From an uncultured Bacteroidales bacterium (GTDB lineage Bacteria; Bacteroidota; Bacteroidia; Bacteroidales; UBA932): 33,205 nucleotides of DNA. The notes under the pieces were generated by a model. It was not told the DNA's origin. It ran no database searches and saw only the letters and a program-made list of their open reading frames with translations. Shown one piece after another: positions 15,631 to 24,212 of this stretch. The stretch lies in the NCBI GenBank assembly GCA_946403855.1, contig CAMJBH010000019.1:1-33205 (forward strand). Reading direction: 5' to 3'. Made by a program: the position numbers and the translations under genes. How positions within the stretch are numbered: the stretch's first letter is position 1; each line of letters begins with the position of its first letter.

Positions 15631-17946
15631 ATGGAACCGAATTTAGTGATTGTAGAGTCGCCCGCAAAGGCGAAAACCATTCAGAAGTACCTGGGAAGCG
15701 GATTTGTAGTGAAATCCAGCTTCGGCCATATACGAGACCTTCAGGATAACAGTTTGAGCATAGACATAGAGCATGGATTCAAGCCCGAGTACGTTGTGCC
15801 TTCAGACAAGAAACGGGTGGTTAACGAACTCAAGAAGCTGTCCGATGCGGCGTCTGTGATATGGCTCGCCTCCGATGAAGACCGCGAGGGAGAGGCCATC
15901 TCCTGGCACCTTACAGAGACTCTCGGACTCGATCCAGCCAAGACCAAACGTATTGTCTTTCACGAAATTACCAAAGACGCCATCCTGCGTGCCGTGGAGA
16001 ATCCCCGCGCGCTCGACATGGATCTGGTGAATGCCCAGCAGGCACGCCGCGTGCTGGACCGTCTCGTGGGCTTCGAGCTCTCTCCCATACTCTGGCGCAA
16101 AATCCAGAGGGGCCTGTCGGCAGGCCGCGTACAGTCGGTGGTGCTCCGTCTTGTCGTGGACCGCGAAAGGGAAATCAACTCGTTCGAGGCGCTTCCGTAC
16201 TACCGCGTGGACGCAGTGTTCAATGTGGACGGGATCAAGGTCAAAGGCTTGCTGGACAAACGTTTTTCCAGCATAGAAGAGGCCCGGGATTTCCTGGAGA
16301 ACTGCATAGGCGCCGTGTATTCCGTGAGTGCAGTGGAAAGCAAGGAAGGCCTCAGGGTACCTCCGCCGCCGTTCACCACCTCCACTTTGCAGCAGGAAGC
16401 GGCCCGCAAGCTCCACCTTCCGGTGAGCACGACCATGCGCCTTGCGCAGTCGCTCTATGAGAGGGGTCTCATCACCTACATGCGAACCGACTCCACCAAT
16501 CTGTCCACCCTGGCGGTCAGCACATCTAAGGCTTTCATAACCGACAATTTCGGTCCCGAATATTCTCGTCCCAGGCAGTACAAGACCCATTCCAAGGGGG
16601 CCCAGGAGGCGCATGAGGCGATACGCCCCACCTTTGTGGCCAACACCGACATCGAAGGCACCCAGCAGGAGAAAAAGCTCTACCAGCTCATCTGGAAGCG
16701 CACCGTAGCCTCGCAGATGGCAGATGCCAAGGTGCTCAATACCAACGTACGGGTGGACATAAGCACCAGGCCCGAAAAATATTCCCTGCAGTCGCTTCAG
16801 GTGCTGTTCGACGGCTACCTCAAGCTCTACCGTGAGGGTTCCGACGACGAGGAGGAGACAGCCGACCAGGATGTGGTTCTGCCCCCCTTCAGTGTGGGTC
16901 AGATTCTCACCGCCACTTCCGTCGAAGCTCTGAGCAAATTCACCCAGGCTCCGTTCCGCTATTCCGAGCAGACCCTCATCAAGAAAATGGAGGAACTCGG
17001 CATAGGACGCCCTTCCACCTATGCCCCCACCATCACCACCCTCACCAAGGCCCGCGGCTATCTGGTAAAGGGCGACAAAGAAGGGCACAAGGTGCAGGTG
17101 AGCGACCTTCTGCTCCAGGGTTCCGCCGTGACCGAAAGGCAGCGTACAGAACTGCTGGGCGCAGAGAAAGGAAAACTGCTGCCCACCGACGTAGGTATGC
17201 TAGTAACCGATTATCTGACAGGCAGCTTCTCCGACATCATGGACTACGACTTCACTGCCAGGGTGGAGAAGGACTTTGACAGCATAGCCGATGGAAAGAA
17301 GCGCTGGAGCGACGTGATAGCCAATTTCTATGCTCCTTTCCACCGCAAAGTGGACGAGGCTATAAACAACAGGCAATACAGCCACATAGAGAGGGAGATC
17401 GGAATAGACCCGTCCGACGGCCAGATGATCGTTGCCAGGTTGGGACAGTTCGGCCCCTATGTGCAGAAAGGGGAAGGCGAGAACCGCCAGTCCGCCAGCC
17501 TCAACAAGGGACAGATCATTGAAAACCTGACTCTCGAGGAGGCCGTGAAGCTGTTCAACCTGCCGCGTAATATAGGTGAATATCAAGGCATAAACATAAT
17601 TGCCACAAAAGGCCGCTTCGGTCCGTACCTGAAGGCCGGCGACCAGAATGTATCCATACCCAAGGGCAAAGATCCGCTCAAGATCACCCTCGAAGAGAGC
17701 ATTGCCCTTATCGAAGCCGACAAGGCCAAGAAAGAAGCTGTGGCCGAACCTCTAAAGCATTGGCCCGACAGCGACATCAGCGTCATAAACGGACGCTACG
17801 GCCCCTATCTCAAGCACGACGGCAAGAACTACCGCATCCCCAAGGGCGTTTCTGCCGAAACCCTCACCGAGGAGCAGTGCAAGGAGATCATCGCCGGCGG
17901 CACGCCAACCGTGCATCGCGGAAGAAGATTCACTAAGAAGAAATAG
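15631..17946 (+). CDS. topA: DNA topoisomerase I (type IA)
   Basis: A 771-residue type IA topoisomerase that relaxes negative supercoils through a transient single-strand break. The N-terminal Toprim domain has VIVESPAKAKTI and the acidic triad DEDREGEAISWHL. The catalytic Tyr283 lies in GLITYMRTDST. The C-terminal region carries no zinc-finger cysteines. Instead it has three basic/glycine repeats recognisable by FGPYVQK, FGPYLKAG and YGPYLKHDG, each followed by a P-K-G or similar loop, which are probably DNA-binding. This C-terminal type is common in Bacteroidetes. An Lrp-type regulator follows after 2 bp. Confidence 0.97.
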   Translation: MEPNLVIVESPAKAKTIQKYLGSGFVVKSSFGHIRDLQDNSLSIDIEHGFKPEYVVPSDKKRVVNELKKLSDAASVIWLASDEDREGEAISWHLTETLGLDPAKTKRIVFHEITKDAILRAVENPRALDMDLVNAQQARRVLDRLVGFELSPILWRKIQRGLSAGRVQSVVLRLVVDREREINSFEALPYYRVDAVFNVDGIKVKGLLDKRFSSIEEARDFLENCIGAVYSVSAVESKEGLRVPPPPFTTSTLQQEAARKLHLPVSTTMRLAQSLYERGLITYMRTDSTNLSTLAVSTSKAFITDNFGPEYSRPRQYKTHSKGAQEAHEAIRPTFVANTDIEGTQQEKKLYQLIWKRTVASQMADAKVLNTNVRVDISTRPEKYSLQSLQVLFDGYLKLYREGSDDEEETADQDVVLPPFSVGQILTATSVEALSKFTQAPFRYSEQTLIKKMEELGIGRPSTYAPTITTLTKARGYLVKGDKEGHKVQVSDLLLQGSAVTERQRTELLGAEKGKLLPTDVGMLVTDYLTGSFSDIMDYDFTARVEKDFDSIADGKKRWSDVIANFYAPFHRKVDEAINNRQYSHIEREIGIDPSDGQMIVARLGQFGPYVQKGEGENRQSASLNKGQIIENLTLEEAVKLFNLPRNIGEYQGINIIATKGRFGPYLKAGDQNVSIPKGKDPLKITLEESIALIEADKAKKEAVAEPLKHWPDSDISVINGRYGPYLKHDGKNYRIPKGVSAETLTEEQCKEIIAGGTPTVHRGRRFTKKK

Positions 17947-17948
17947 TT

Positions 17949-18440
17949 ATGGCAAACTATCATCTGGACGACACAGACCGAAAAATTCTATCGTTTCTGG
18001 TCAATAATGCAAGAATGCCCTTCCTGGAGATAGCACGCGAGTGCGGAATCTCCGGAGCGGCTGTGCACCAAAGGGTTAAGAAGCTTGAGGAGAATGGGGT
18101 TATTACTGGTTCCCAGATGCTTGTAAAACCTGGAGCCCTGGGACTGAACGTGTGTGCTTTTATCAGTATTTCCCTGTCCGAAGACAATAAGTATCCCGAG
18201 GTGACAGAAGCCCTGAGGCACATACCCGAAATTGTGGAATGCCACTTCGTGACCGGCAGGGCAGCCCTTTTGCTGAAGGTGTATTGCATTGACAACGACC
18301 ACCTTATGGAAACCATTCTGAATACTATCCAGAGGATTCCTTACGTACAATCTACCGACACCATGCTTTCGCTGGACCAGGCATTTGAAAGGCAGGTCTG
18401 GGTGAAGAATTTCAAATCGACAACCTTCAGGAATCTGTAG
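17949..18440 (+). CDS. Lrp/AsnC-family transcriptional regulator
   Basis: A 163-residue regulator. The N-terminal winged helix-turn-helix (about residues 5-60) contains LDDTDRKILSFLVNNARMP and the recognition region ISGAAVHQRVKKLEENGVI. The C-terminal RAM ligand-binding domain (about 68-150) has HFVTGRAALLLKVYC. These proteins usually sense amino acids and form octamers. It starts 2 bp after topA (TAG, two bases, ATG), so it is probably expressed from the topA promoter. Its last 14 bp overlap the convergent DUF3109 gene. Ligand and targets are unknown. Confidence 0.92.
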   Translation: MANYHLDDTDRKILSFLVNNARMPFLEIARECGISGAAVHQRVKKLEENGVITGSQMLVKPGALGLNVCAFISISLSEDNKYPEVTEALRHIPEIVECHFVTGRAALLLKVYCIDNDHLMETILNTIQRIPYVQSTDTMLSLDQAFERQVWVKNFKSTTFRNL

Positions 18441-19026
18441 GCTCCGACTTCAGAACATGCTCAGCGGCAGCGCTGAGCGCATCGTAAAACTCCTGTCCGA
18501 AGACATCTGTCAACGGCCCGCGCAGGAACTGGTAGGCCCGTATTCCCTCGCGGCGCCCCTTCTCGAAGGCTGCACGGCAAATATCCCACTTGTGCAGGTT
18601 CAGGGCCATTCCGCCCTCTTTGAAGCGCTTTACCCTCACCGGGTACAACGAGCACGACTCCGGCTTGCGGCAGCCGCACTTCTCTATTGCACACAGGCAT
18701 GAGCCGTCGGTCGCAAAATGCGCGAAAGCACACGCGGAAGAGCCGCACACCAATGGGGTCACAAGCTCCCCTTCGGGATCGATTTCGAAAAATCCGTTAA
18801 GCGAGACCGCCTCCCTTCCTGCCTCCAGCATCTCCGGACTGTATTTGGGATACTCCCTTTCCAGGCCGGGCAGCTCCGATTCCAGCAGCGGGGCGCCGGC
18901 ATCGCCTTCGATGCAGCACACGCCGCGGCAGGCGGCGTAGTCGCAGGCAAAGTATTCCTGCACCACGTCTTCCGACACCAGAATGTCTCCTATCTGAATT
19001 ATGGTTCCGAAATCAGACGCACTCAT
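18427..19026 (-). CDS. DUF3109-family cysteine-rich protein
   Basis: A 199-residue soluble protein of the uncharacterised DUF3109 family. It is rich in cysteines, arranged as CDYAACRGVCC near residue 28, VCGSSAC in the middle, CLCAIEKCGCRKPESC, and a later single Cys (WDICRAAF). The pattern suggests a bound Fe-S cluster or zinc, related to YkgJ-like cysteine clusters. No signal peptide is seen, so it is cytoplasmic. Its ATG overlaps the stop of the M16-like gene by 4 bp (ATGA), which implies coupled translation. Its 3' end overlaps the Lrp gene from the other strand. Confidence 0.82.
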   Translation of the reverse strand: MSASDFGTIIQIGDILVSEDVVQEYFACDYAACRGVCCIEGDAGAPLLESELPGLEREYPKYSPEMLEAGREAVSLNGFFEIDPEGELVTPLVCGSSACAFAHFATDGSCLCAIEKCGCRKPESCSLYPVRVKRFKEGGMALNLHKWDICRAAFEKGRREGIRAYQFLRGPLTDVFGQEFYDALSAAAEHVLKSEPTDS

Positions 19027-21572
19027 TGGACCACATACTCACAGTTGCACTTGGACAGCGCCACAAACATCTTGCGCACGTCCGAAGCGCTGATCGATTT
19101 CACCAAGTCCTGGCGCCCGCCGACCAGGTCGCGTCCCGTAGAATTACGGTACAGAATTGCATCGCAAAGCACCTTGGCATTCCCGTTTTCGGAGGCAAGA
19201 CGCTTGGTCAGAATGGTCTTGCAACGGGCCAGGGTGGAAGGATCCAAGTCCTTGACGGACAGGTTATTTATGACATAGCGCACCGACTCCAGCATGCTGA
19301 GCGGACTGGCAGGAACCACATCGGAAGGAAGACCGGTCTGGGGACAGGCCTTGCAATTCACGAACACGGTCAGCTGCTCGCTGGGCAACAGCTCTGCAGT
19401 GCCGGACACGCTGCAATGAATTCCCTTCGGAGCCATGGCGCGTGAGAGTTCCATCTCCAACGCAGTACAGCAAAGCTGCAACGTGGTTTTGTTCTCGGGG
19501 CTGAACGGCAAAAGTGCGCTCAGGGACACGTTTACGCCAGCTTCTCTCCAGGTGCCCCTATCGTACGAGGAAGACCAGCACTCACGCAAGGGATATGGCA
19601 GACGGGGCCGGAACACGCGCTGCTGCACCGTACGGAAATCTCCGAGGCTGTGAGTGAGAAGCTTCAGCACAGCCGCTTCGTTCAAATCGCCCACCAGCAC
19701 AATCAGGCCGTTGCGCAGGGTAGAGCCCTTCAGAGAGAGGTAGTCGCTCACCCTGGAAGGGAAATCGTCCGCCGGAAGCTCCGGAAGGCTTCCTGCGGCA
19801 TATTTGTAGGCGGGGCACATTGTGCTGTCGAGCACGGCTCGGGTGCCTTCCAGCGAGAACTTGTCACGCTGGAGCCTTATGGCCTTTTCTTCTTTGTATC
19901 TGGCATAGGCCTCGGGGTCGGGCGCCGAAGAATTAGTCACCGACAGCATGGCCTTAAGCACCAGCGAGAGCGACGTCGAAGGCGCAGCCCCCGTGAAACG
20001 GACGTCGGAAAGACTCAGCCCGGGCTCCATGGAAATGCCGTTCATGGCAAGCAGGTCCCTGAAACGGGCTCCGCTCATTCCGCACACCTGCTGAAGCTCC
20101 AGCACATCTTCTACCAGCGCCGCCTCAGCGCCGGTGATGCCCTTTATCTCAGCCCATCCGCCTTTGACCATGAGTCCGTAGCGGAACGAACCCTTGGTGG
20201 GCAACTTCTTGTAAACCACGTTGATACCGTTGGAGAAGGTCCACATTTTGCCTCCGCTGAAGGAATCGGCGGACGTGTTTTTGAGCCTCACCTTCCGGCG
20301 CGGCGACACCAAGCGAAGCGTATCCTCCGCGGCAGGCACATCGCCTTTTAAGGAAACTGGATTGAGCCACCCATCGCGGAACGCCGCTTCGAGGGCCTGC
20401 TCGTCGGCCGCTGCGGGAGAAGCGAAATGCAGGTGCAGATTGCGTTTGGGCGAAAGGAACGAGGCCATGTAGCGGTTGAGCAGTTCGGTCTCGCGGCCTA
20501 TGTCGAGCTTGCGGCCTGTGAACAAAGAGCCTATCGTGGCCGCCGATGCAAGGTTGGACCCGTAGAGATATGACGCCACACATTTGTCAACCCACTGAGC
20601 ATTGGTCATGCTGCCGTTCAGGTAGTCCCTGGACGAAGCGCTGCTGATGGTGCTTCTGGCAAACGACACCTCTTCCTGGGATGCGCCGTCCATGTCCAGA
20701 GACGATAGCACTCCGGCCACGGCGGCTGTAGCCTCCTGCATCTTGTCGGGGGAAGTATAGACCCTTATGAAGTACAGCTCGTCGCTCGGAGTCTCGTCGC
20801 TGCCGATGTAGCGGAAGCGGAGATCGGCAAGAGGAATGCCGGAAGCGGTGAAGGCGCTGCGCAGACGATGCTCCAGCACAATCTGGAACTCGTTTGCCAG
20901 CACACGGCTCATAACCGGCTGTATCGTGTTCATAAGCGCCCTGTCGGTGCGCGGCGAGCGATAGCTGATAGAAATTTCTCCCACCGGAGATTTACCCTTG
21001 GTCACGCGAAGGTCATCCTGCGGCCTCCAGTCGTACGACACGGCTTCGGTCACCGCCTGGCGCGAAGACAGGGTCATGGACAATATCCTTATCCTTTCTT
21101 TGACTGCTGCTACATCGATGTTTCCGCTCACCACGAGCGCCTGCTCATAACGGGAGGAACGGGCTATATCGAACAGCATAAGAAGCGTAGAATCAGACAC
21201 TTCCGAGATAGCTACCGGTACATTCGCAAAGCGGAAGACGGTGGCGCCGCGTGTGTTCTGAATCCAGCCCCTCTCTCCGTAAGGAACCGAGTTGTCGGCA
21301 AGAAATCTATAAGGTTTCCGGTCCAGGAAATGCGGCAGGCTCACCAAATCGTGCCTCGGGGACAATTCCTTGTCACGCATGGGCTGCACAAGGGCGAAAT
21401 CGGCAAATCCGGGCGAGGAATCATTCTTGACCAGATAGTAAGAGATCCCGTCCGGGAGCTTGCCTGTGGTTATCTCCGAGGCCTTGGCCAGGGCCGGAAG
21501 GTCCTGCGCTCCCAGAGTAACCGCCGACAGCAGCCCAGCGATGGCTGAAAATATGAACCGGAAAACCTTCAT
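19023..21572 (-). CDS. Exported M16-like protein with a lost zinc motif (pseudopeptidase)
   Basis: An 849-residue protein with signal peptide MKVFRFIFSAIAGLLSAVTLGAQ. The start after cleavage (GKLPDGISYYLVKN) matches the N-terminus of M16 insulinase/pitrilysin peptidases. Several M16-type alpha/beta repeats follow, for example ALVVSGNIDVAAVKERI and GLIVLVGDLNEAAVLKLL. Where active members carry HxxEH, this protein has H81-F-L-D84-R85, so two of the three motif residues that bind zinc or catalyse are replaced. It is therefore probably a non-catalytic partner or binding protein in the periplasm. It follows the TlpA gene by 6 bp and overlaps DUF3109 by 4 bp. Confidence 0.82.
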   Translation of the reverse strand: MKVFRFIFSAIAGLLSAVTLGAQDLPALAKASEITTGKLPDGISYYLVKNDSSPGFADFALVQPMRDKELSPRHDLVSLPHFLDRKPYRFLADNSVPYGERGWIQNTRGATVFRFANVPVAISEVSDSTLLMLFDIARSSRYEQALVVSGNIDVAAVKERIRILSMTLSSRQAVTEAVSYDWRPQDDLRVTKGKSPVGEISISYRSPRTDRALMNTIQPVMSRVLANEFQIVLEHRLRSAFTASGIPLADLRFRYIGSDETPSDELYFIRVYTSPDKMQEATAAVAGVLSSLDMDGASQEEVSFARSTISSASSRDYLNGSMTNAQWVDKCVASYLYGSNLASAATIGSLFTGRKLDIGRETELLNRYMASFLSPKRNLHLHFASPAAADEQALEAAFRDGWLNPVSLKGDVPAAEDTLRLVSPRRKVRLKNTSADSFSGGKMWTFSNGINVVYKKLPTKGSFRYGLMVKGGWAEIKGITGAEAALVEDVLELQQVCGMSGARFRDLLAMNGISMEPGLSLSDVRFTGAAPSTSLSLVLKAMLSVTNSSAPDPEAYARYKEEKAIRLQRDKFSLEGTRAVLDSTMCPAYKYAAGSLPELPADDFPSRVSDYLSLKGSTLRNGLIVLVGDLNEAAVLKLLTHSLGDFRTVQQRVFRPRLPYPLRECWSSSYDRGTWREAGVNVSLSALLPFSPENKTTLQLCCTALEMELSRAMAPKGIHCSVSGTAELLPSEQLTVFVNCKACPQTGLPSDVVPASPLSMLESVRYVINNLSVKDLDPSTLARCKTILTKRLASENGNAKVLCDAILYRNSTGRDLVGGRQDLVKSISASDVRKMFVALSKCNCEYVVQ

Positions 21573-21578
21573 TTCAAA

Positions 21579-22694
21579 TTATTCTCCGAACACCTCTGCA
21601 AGTTTGGCGCCAAGCGCCTCCCCGCGCAGGTCGCGGGCGACGATAATGCCTTCAGGATCTACCAGCAGACTGGCCGGAATGGCCTTCACGTTGTAAGTAT
21701 CGGAAGCGACGGTCTGCCAACCCTTGAGGTCGGAAAGATGTATCCAAGGCATCTTGAGTTTCTTGATACCATTGACCCAGGCTTCTTTGTCTTTGTCGAA
21801 CGACAGGCCCACGATCTCCAGGCCCTTGGGATGATACTTCTCGTATGCGGCCACCACATTGGGCATTTCGTCACGGCAGGGGCCGCACCACGAAGCCCAG
21901 AAGTCCACGTAAACCCACTTGCCTTTGCCCAGATACTCGCTGAGTTTGTGCATGTTGCCGTCAACATCGGGCTCTTCGAGGTCGGTGAATTTCTTGCCTA
22001 TAGCCTCCTGCTTTGCAGCTTCATTTGCGGCCTGGCGGGCATTCTGCTCGTCAATCTGGGCCTTGACGGCCAGAGTGGCAGGATGCTTGGCATAAGGAGC
22101 GTCGGCGGCGAAGAAAGCCTCGGCCTCGTCCTCTTCCAGAACCTGGCTGATGAGACCTGCGAATGCCGCAGGGATGAGATTGTCAGTATTGTCTTTGGCT
22201 ATCTCCTTGATCTTTTTGAGATATGCGGAAGAGATCGACTCAGCCCTGTTGTTGAAAGAGTTGATGTTGAATTTCTGCTCCTCAGGAGTAAGGGCCCTGT
22301 ATTCTTCCATGAGCTTTTCGTAATCCTTGTCAATCGCGTCAAGATCAAGGTCATAAGCGGTGAGCTTCTCATTCAGGGAAGAGCCTTTGAGGCTGTGGTC
22401 GGCGAGATTTACAGTAACGGGAGTTCCGTCGTTGAAAAACATGTTCTGCCAGGCATCGCCTTCCGCCTGAACGGCAAGCAGAGCATCTTTGTCGGCCTTT
22501 CCGCTGATAGGAAGCTCGGCCTTTTCTACGTCGCCGGCAAGGCTCGCAATAGTTTCGCCTGAGTTCACGTCTATGACGTTCACGGTGTTACCTTCGGCGT
22601 TCAGCACGGTCACGTCGAACTTGGCCTGACTGCCAGTGCATGCGCCCAGGAGCAGCATCGGCACCAGGGCTGAAAGAATTGACAATTTTTTCAT
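21579..22694 (-). CDS. TlpA-family thioredoxin-like lipoprotein
   Basis: A 371-residue lipoprotein whose signal ends in LLLGAC (lipobox Cys19). The first part (to about residue 110) looks like the DUF4369 beta domain often found before thioredoxin domains in Bacteroidetes. A charged helical linker follows, rich in Glu, Asp and Ala (about 125-235). The C-terminal thioredoxin domain has YVDFWASWCGPCRDEMP with W269-C-G-P-C273 and the cis-proline loop VKAIPASLLVD. It is predicted to be a periplasmic thiol-disulfide oxidoreductase. It lies 12 bp after the Gfo/Idh/MocA gene and 6 bp before the M16-like gene, in one operon. Confidence 0.92.
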   Translation of the reverse strand: MKKLSILSALVPMLLLGACTGSQAKFDVTVLNAEGNTVNVIDVNSGETIASLAGDVEKAELPISGKADKDALLAVQAEGDAWQNMFFNDGTPVTVNLADHSLKGSSLNEKLTAYDLDLDAIDKDYEKLMEEYRALTPEEQKFNINSFNNRAESISSAYLKKIKEIAKDNTDNLIPAAFAGLISQVLEEDEAEAFFAADAPYAKHPATLAVKAQIDEQNARQAANEAAKQEAIGKKFTDLEEPDVDGNMHKLSEYLGKGKWVYVDFWASWCGPCRDEMPNVVAAYEKYHPKGLEIVGLSFDKDKEAWVNGIKKLKMPWIHLSDLKGWQTVASDTYNVKAIPASLLVDPEGIIVARDLRGEALGAKLAEVFGE

Positions 22695-22706
22695 AAAAAA
22701 TATTTT

Positions 22707-24134
22707 TTAAACTTTTTCTTTCTTTCCGCTGCGACGGCTGCGCTCTGCCGCAAAGCCCATGACATGGCTCTCGATGGACACATCTATGGTGCTGGACAGA
22801 CGTCCGGGATCCTGGGCTGCAACAGCCTCCACAAAATCCCTGGCCAGAGGCCAGTCTCCACCGCCGTGGCCGGAGCCCTTGTATTCGGGTATCTCGCTGA
22901 CCTTGAGGTTCCAAACCTTCGGAGTACGGGTCTTGAAGTCCCACAGTGTAAAGGAACTTCCATCACCGTCGATGTAGCCCATGGTGCCCATAATGCGGGT
23001 GCGGCGTCCTCCTTGGGGAGCAAAGGCCTCCATGGAAAACGCTGCCGTCTTTCCGCCTTCGAACACCATTTCGGACACGTAATGGTCGGGCTGGTCGTTG
23101 TCGCAGTGGTACACGCAGCGGGCATAACTGTCGTAAGGAGGAGTAAGGAGGCGCTGCATGATTACCTCAGGATCGCGGTTGCCGTCCAGGTCGAACACGT
23201 TCAGGTGCCGCTTCTGCTTGGTATAAATGTCTATTGCCGAATAAGGACATTCGGCCTCATGGGGACAGCCGTCGGTGCACTTGAGCGGAGCGCCCTCCGG
23301 AGCGTTTTCCGCCTTGAACAATTGCAGCGAGCCGTCGGCGACTATGGTCTTGCAGGGCTTGTCTATGATCCAGCGAAGGATGTCCAGGTCGTGGCAGGAC
23401 TTGGCAAGGATGATGGGCGTTGTCTGCTTGGAGTCTCTCCAGTTGCCGCGCACATAGGAATGCGCCATGTGGGCATACTGAATCGGTTCCATGTGCTGAA
23501 CGCTCACCAGTTCGCCTATAGCTCCGCTGCGGACGACTTCGCGGAGGGCGATGAAATACGGCGCATAGCGCAGCACGTGGCACACCGCCACTATCCTGTT
23601 GTACTTGTGGGCCTGCTTAAGGATGTTCTTGCACTCCTTCTCGGTGGGGGCCACCGGCTTCTCAAGCAGCACGTCGTAACCCATCTCGAGGGCCTTCATG
23701 CAAGGGGCGTAGTGCACGTCGTCGGGGGTGGATATCACCACGGCATCGGCGAATTTGGGCACTTTGAACACTTCGCTCCAATCGCCGAAACGGTGCTCTG
23801 CGCTCACTCCGTGGGCATCGGCCATCTTGCGGCAACGATGTTCAAGGATATCCGAGACGCCCACCACCTTCACGGCATCGGGATACTTCTTGAAATATCC
23901 GGCATACACATTGCCGCGGCTTCCGGCGCCGATGACAACAACACTTATCTGTCTGGAAACCTGAGGCTTGAGTGAGCGGATAGGAAGAGGCATCTTATTC
24001 AGAGAGCCTTCTTCGTCAGGCAAGGAAAAGCCAGCCTTGGCACCAGCCTTGGCCGCAGCTTCGGTAGCCGGCAGTCCTATGGCCGCTCCGGCCGTAACTG
24101 CACCAATGGTCTTGAGGAAATCTCTTCGAATCAT
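22707..24134 (-). CDS. Gfo/Idh/MocA-family oxidoreductase with a Tat signal
   Basis: A 475-residue NAD(P)-dependent oxidoreductase. The start at 24134 gives a twin-arginine signal (MIRRDFLKTIGAVTAGAAIG), so the protein is folded with its cofactor and then exported. The Rossmann motif is VVVIGAGSRGNVYAGYF and the family's catalytic segment is LLEKPVAPTEKEC. A cysteine cluster (KCTDGCPHEAECPYSA) and GHGGGDWPLARDFVEAV in the C-terminal domain resemble the exported sugar oxidoreductases of Bacteroidetes. The 17 residues upstream of M at 24134 look non-native. Substrate unknown; probably a sugar or glycoside. First gene of the four-gene run to DUF3109. Confidence 0.88.
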   Translation of the reverse strand: MIRRDFLKTIGAVTAGAAIGLPATEAAAKAGAKAGFSLPDEEGSLNKMPLPIRSLKPQVSRQISVVVIGAGSRGNVYAGYFKKYPDAVKVVGVSDILEHRCRKMADAHGVSAEHRFGDWSEVFKVPKFADAVVISTPDDVHYAPCMKALEMGYDVLLEKPVAPTEKECKNILKQAHKYNRIVAVCHVLRYAPYFIALREVVRSGAIGELVSVQHMEPIQYAHMAHSYVRGNWRDSKQTTPIILAKSCHDLDILRWIIDKPCKTIVADGSLQLFKAENAPEGAPLKCTDGCPHEAECPYSAIDIYTKQKRHLNVFDLDGNRDPEVIMQRLLTPPYDSYARCVYHCDNDQPDHYVSEMVFEGGKTAAFSMEAFAPQGGRRTRIMGTMGYIDGDGSSFTLWDFKTRTPKVWNLKVSEIPEYKGSGHGGGDWPLARDFVEAVAAQDPGRLSSTIDVSIESHVMGFAAERSRRSGKKEKV

Positions 24135-24155
24135 ATTGCTGAAGTATTTAGACTT

Positions 24156-24163
24156 CAAATATA
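24156..24163 (-). promoter_or_regulatory. -7 promoter element for the Gfo/Idh/MocA operon
   Basis: TATATTTG on the minus strand matches TAnnTTTG, 21 bp upstream of the ATG at 24134. It probably drives the run oxidoreductase, TlpA, M16-like and DUF3109. A 6-bp hairpin (TTCCCT...AGGGAA around 24191-24204) sits between the porin end and this promoter, without a clear U tract. Confidence 0.58.
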
Positions 24164-24212
24164 ATGAATCTGCCGCAAATCTCAAAACCGGGTTCCCTAA
24201 AGGGAAAAGGGC

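Noticed and set aside
15802..17088. 428-codon minus-strand open frame within topA
   Set aside because: Antisense shadow of an intact topA gene. No promoter, domain or neighbour supports it.
22707..24134. GH109-type glycosidase
   Set aside because: GH109 enzymes share the Gfo/Idh/MocA fold and Tat signal, but the C-terminal GHGGGDWPLARDF segment and cysteine cluster fit the exported oxidoreductase group better.
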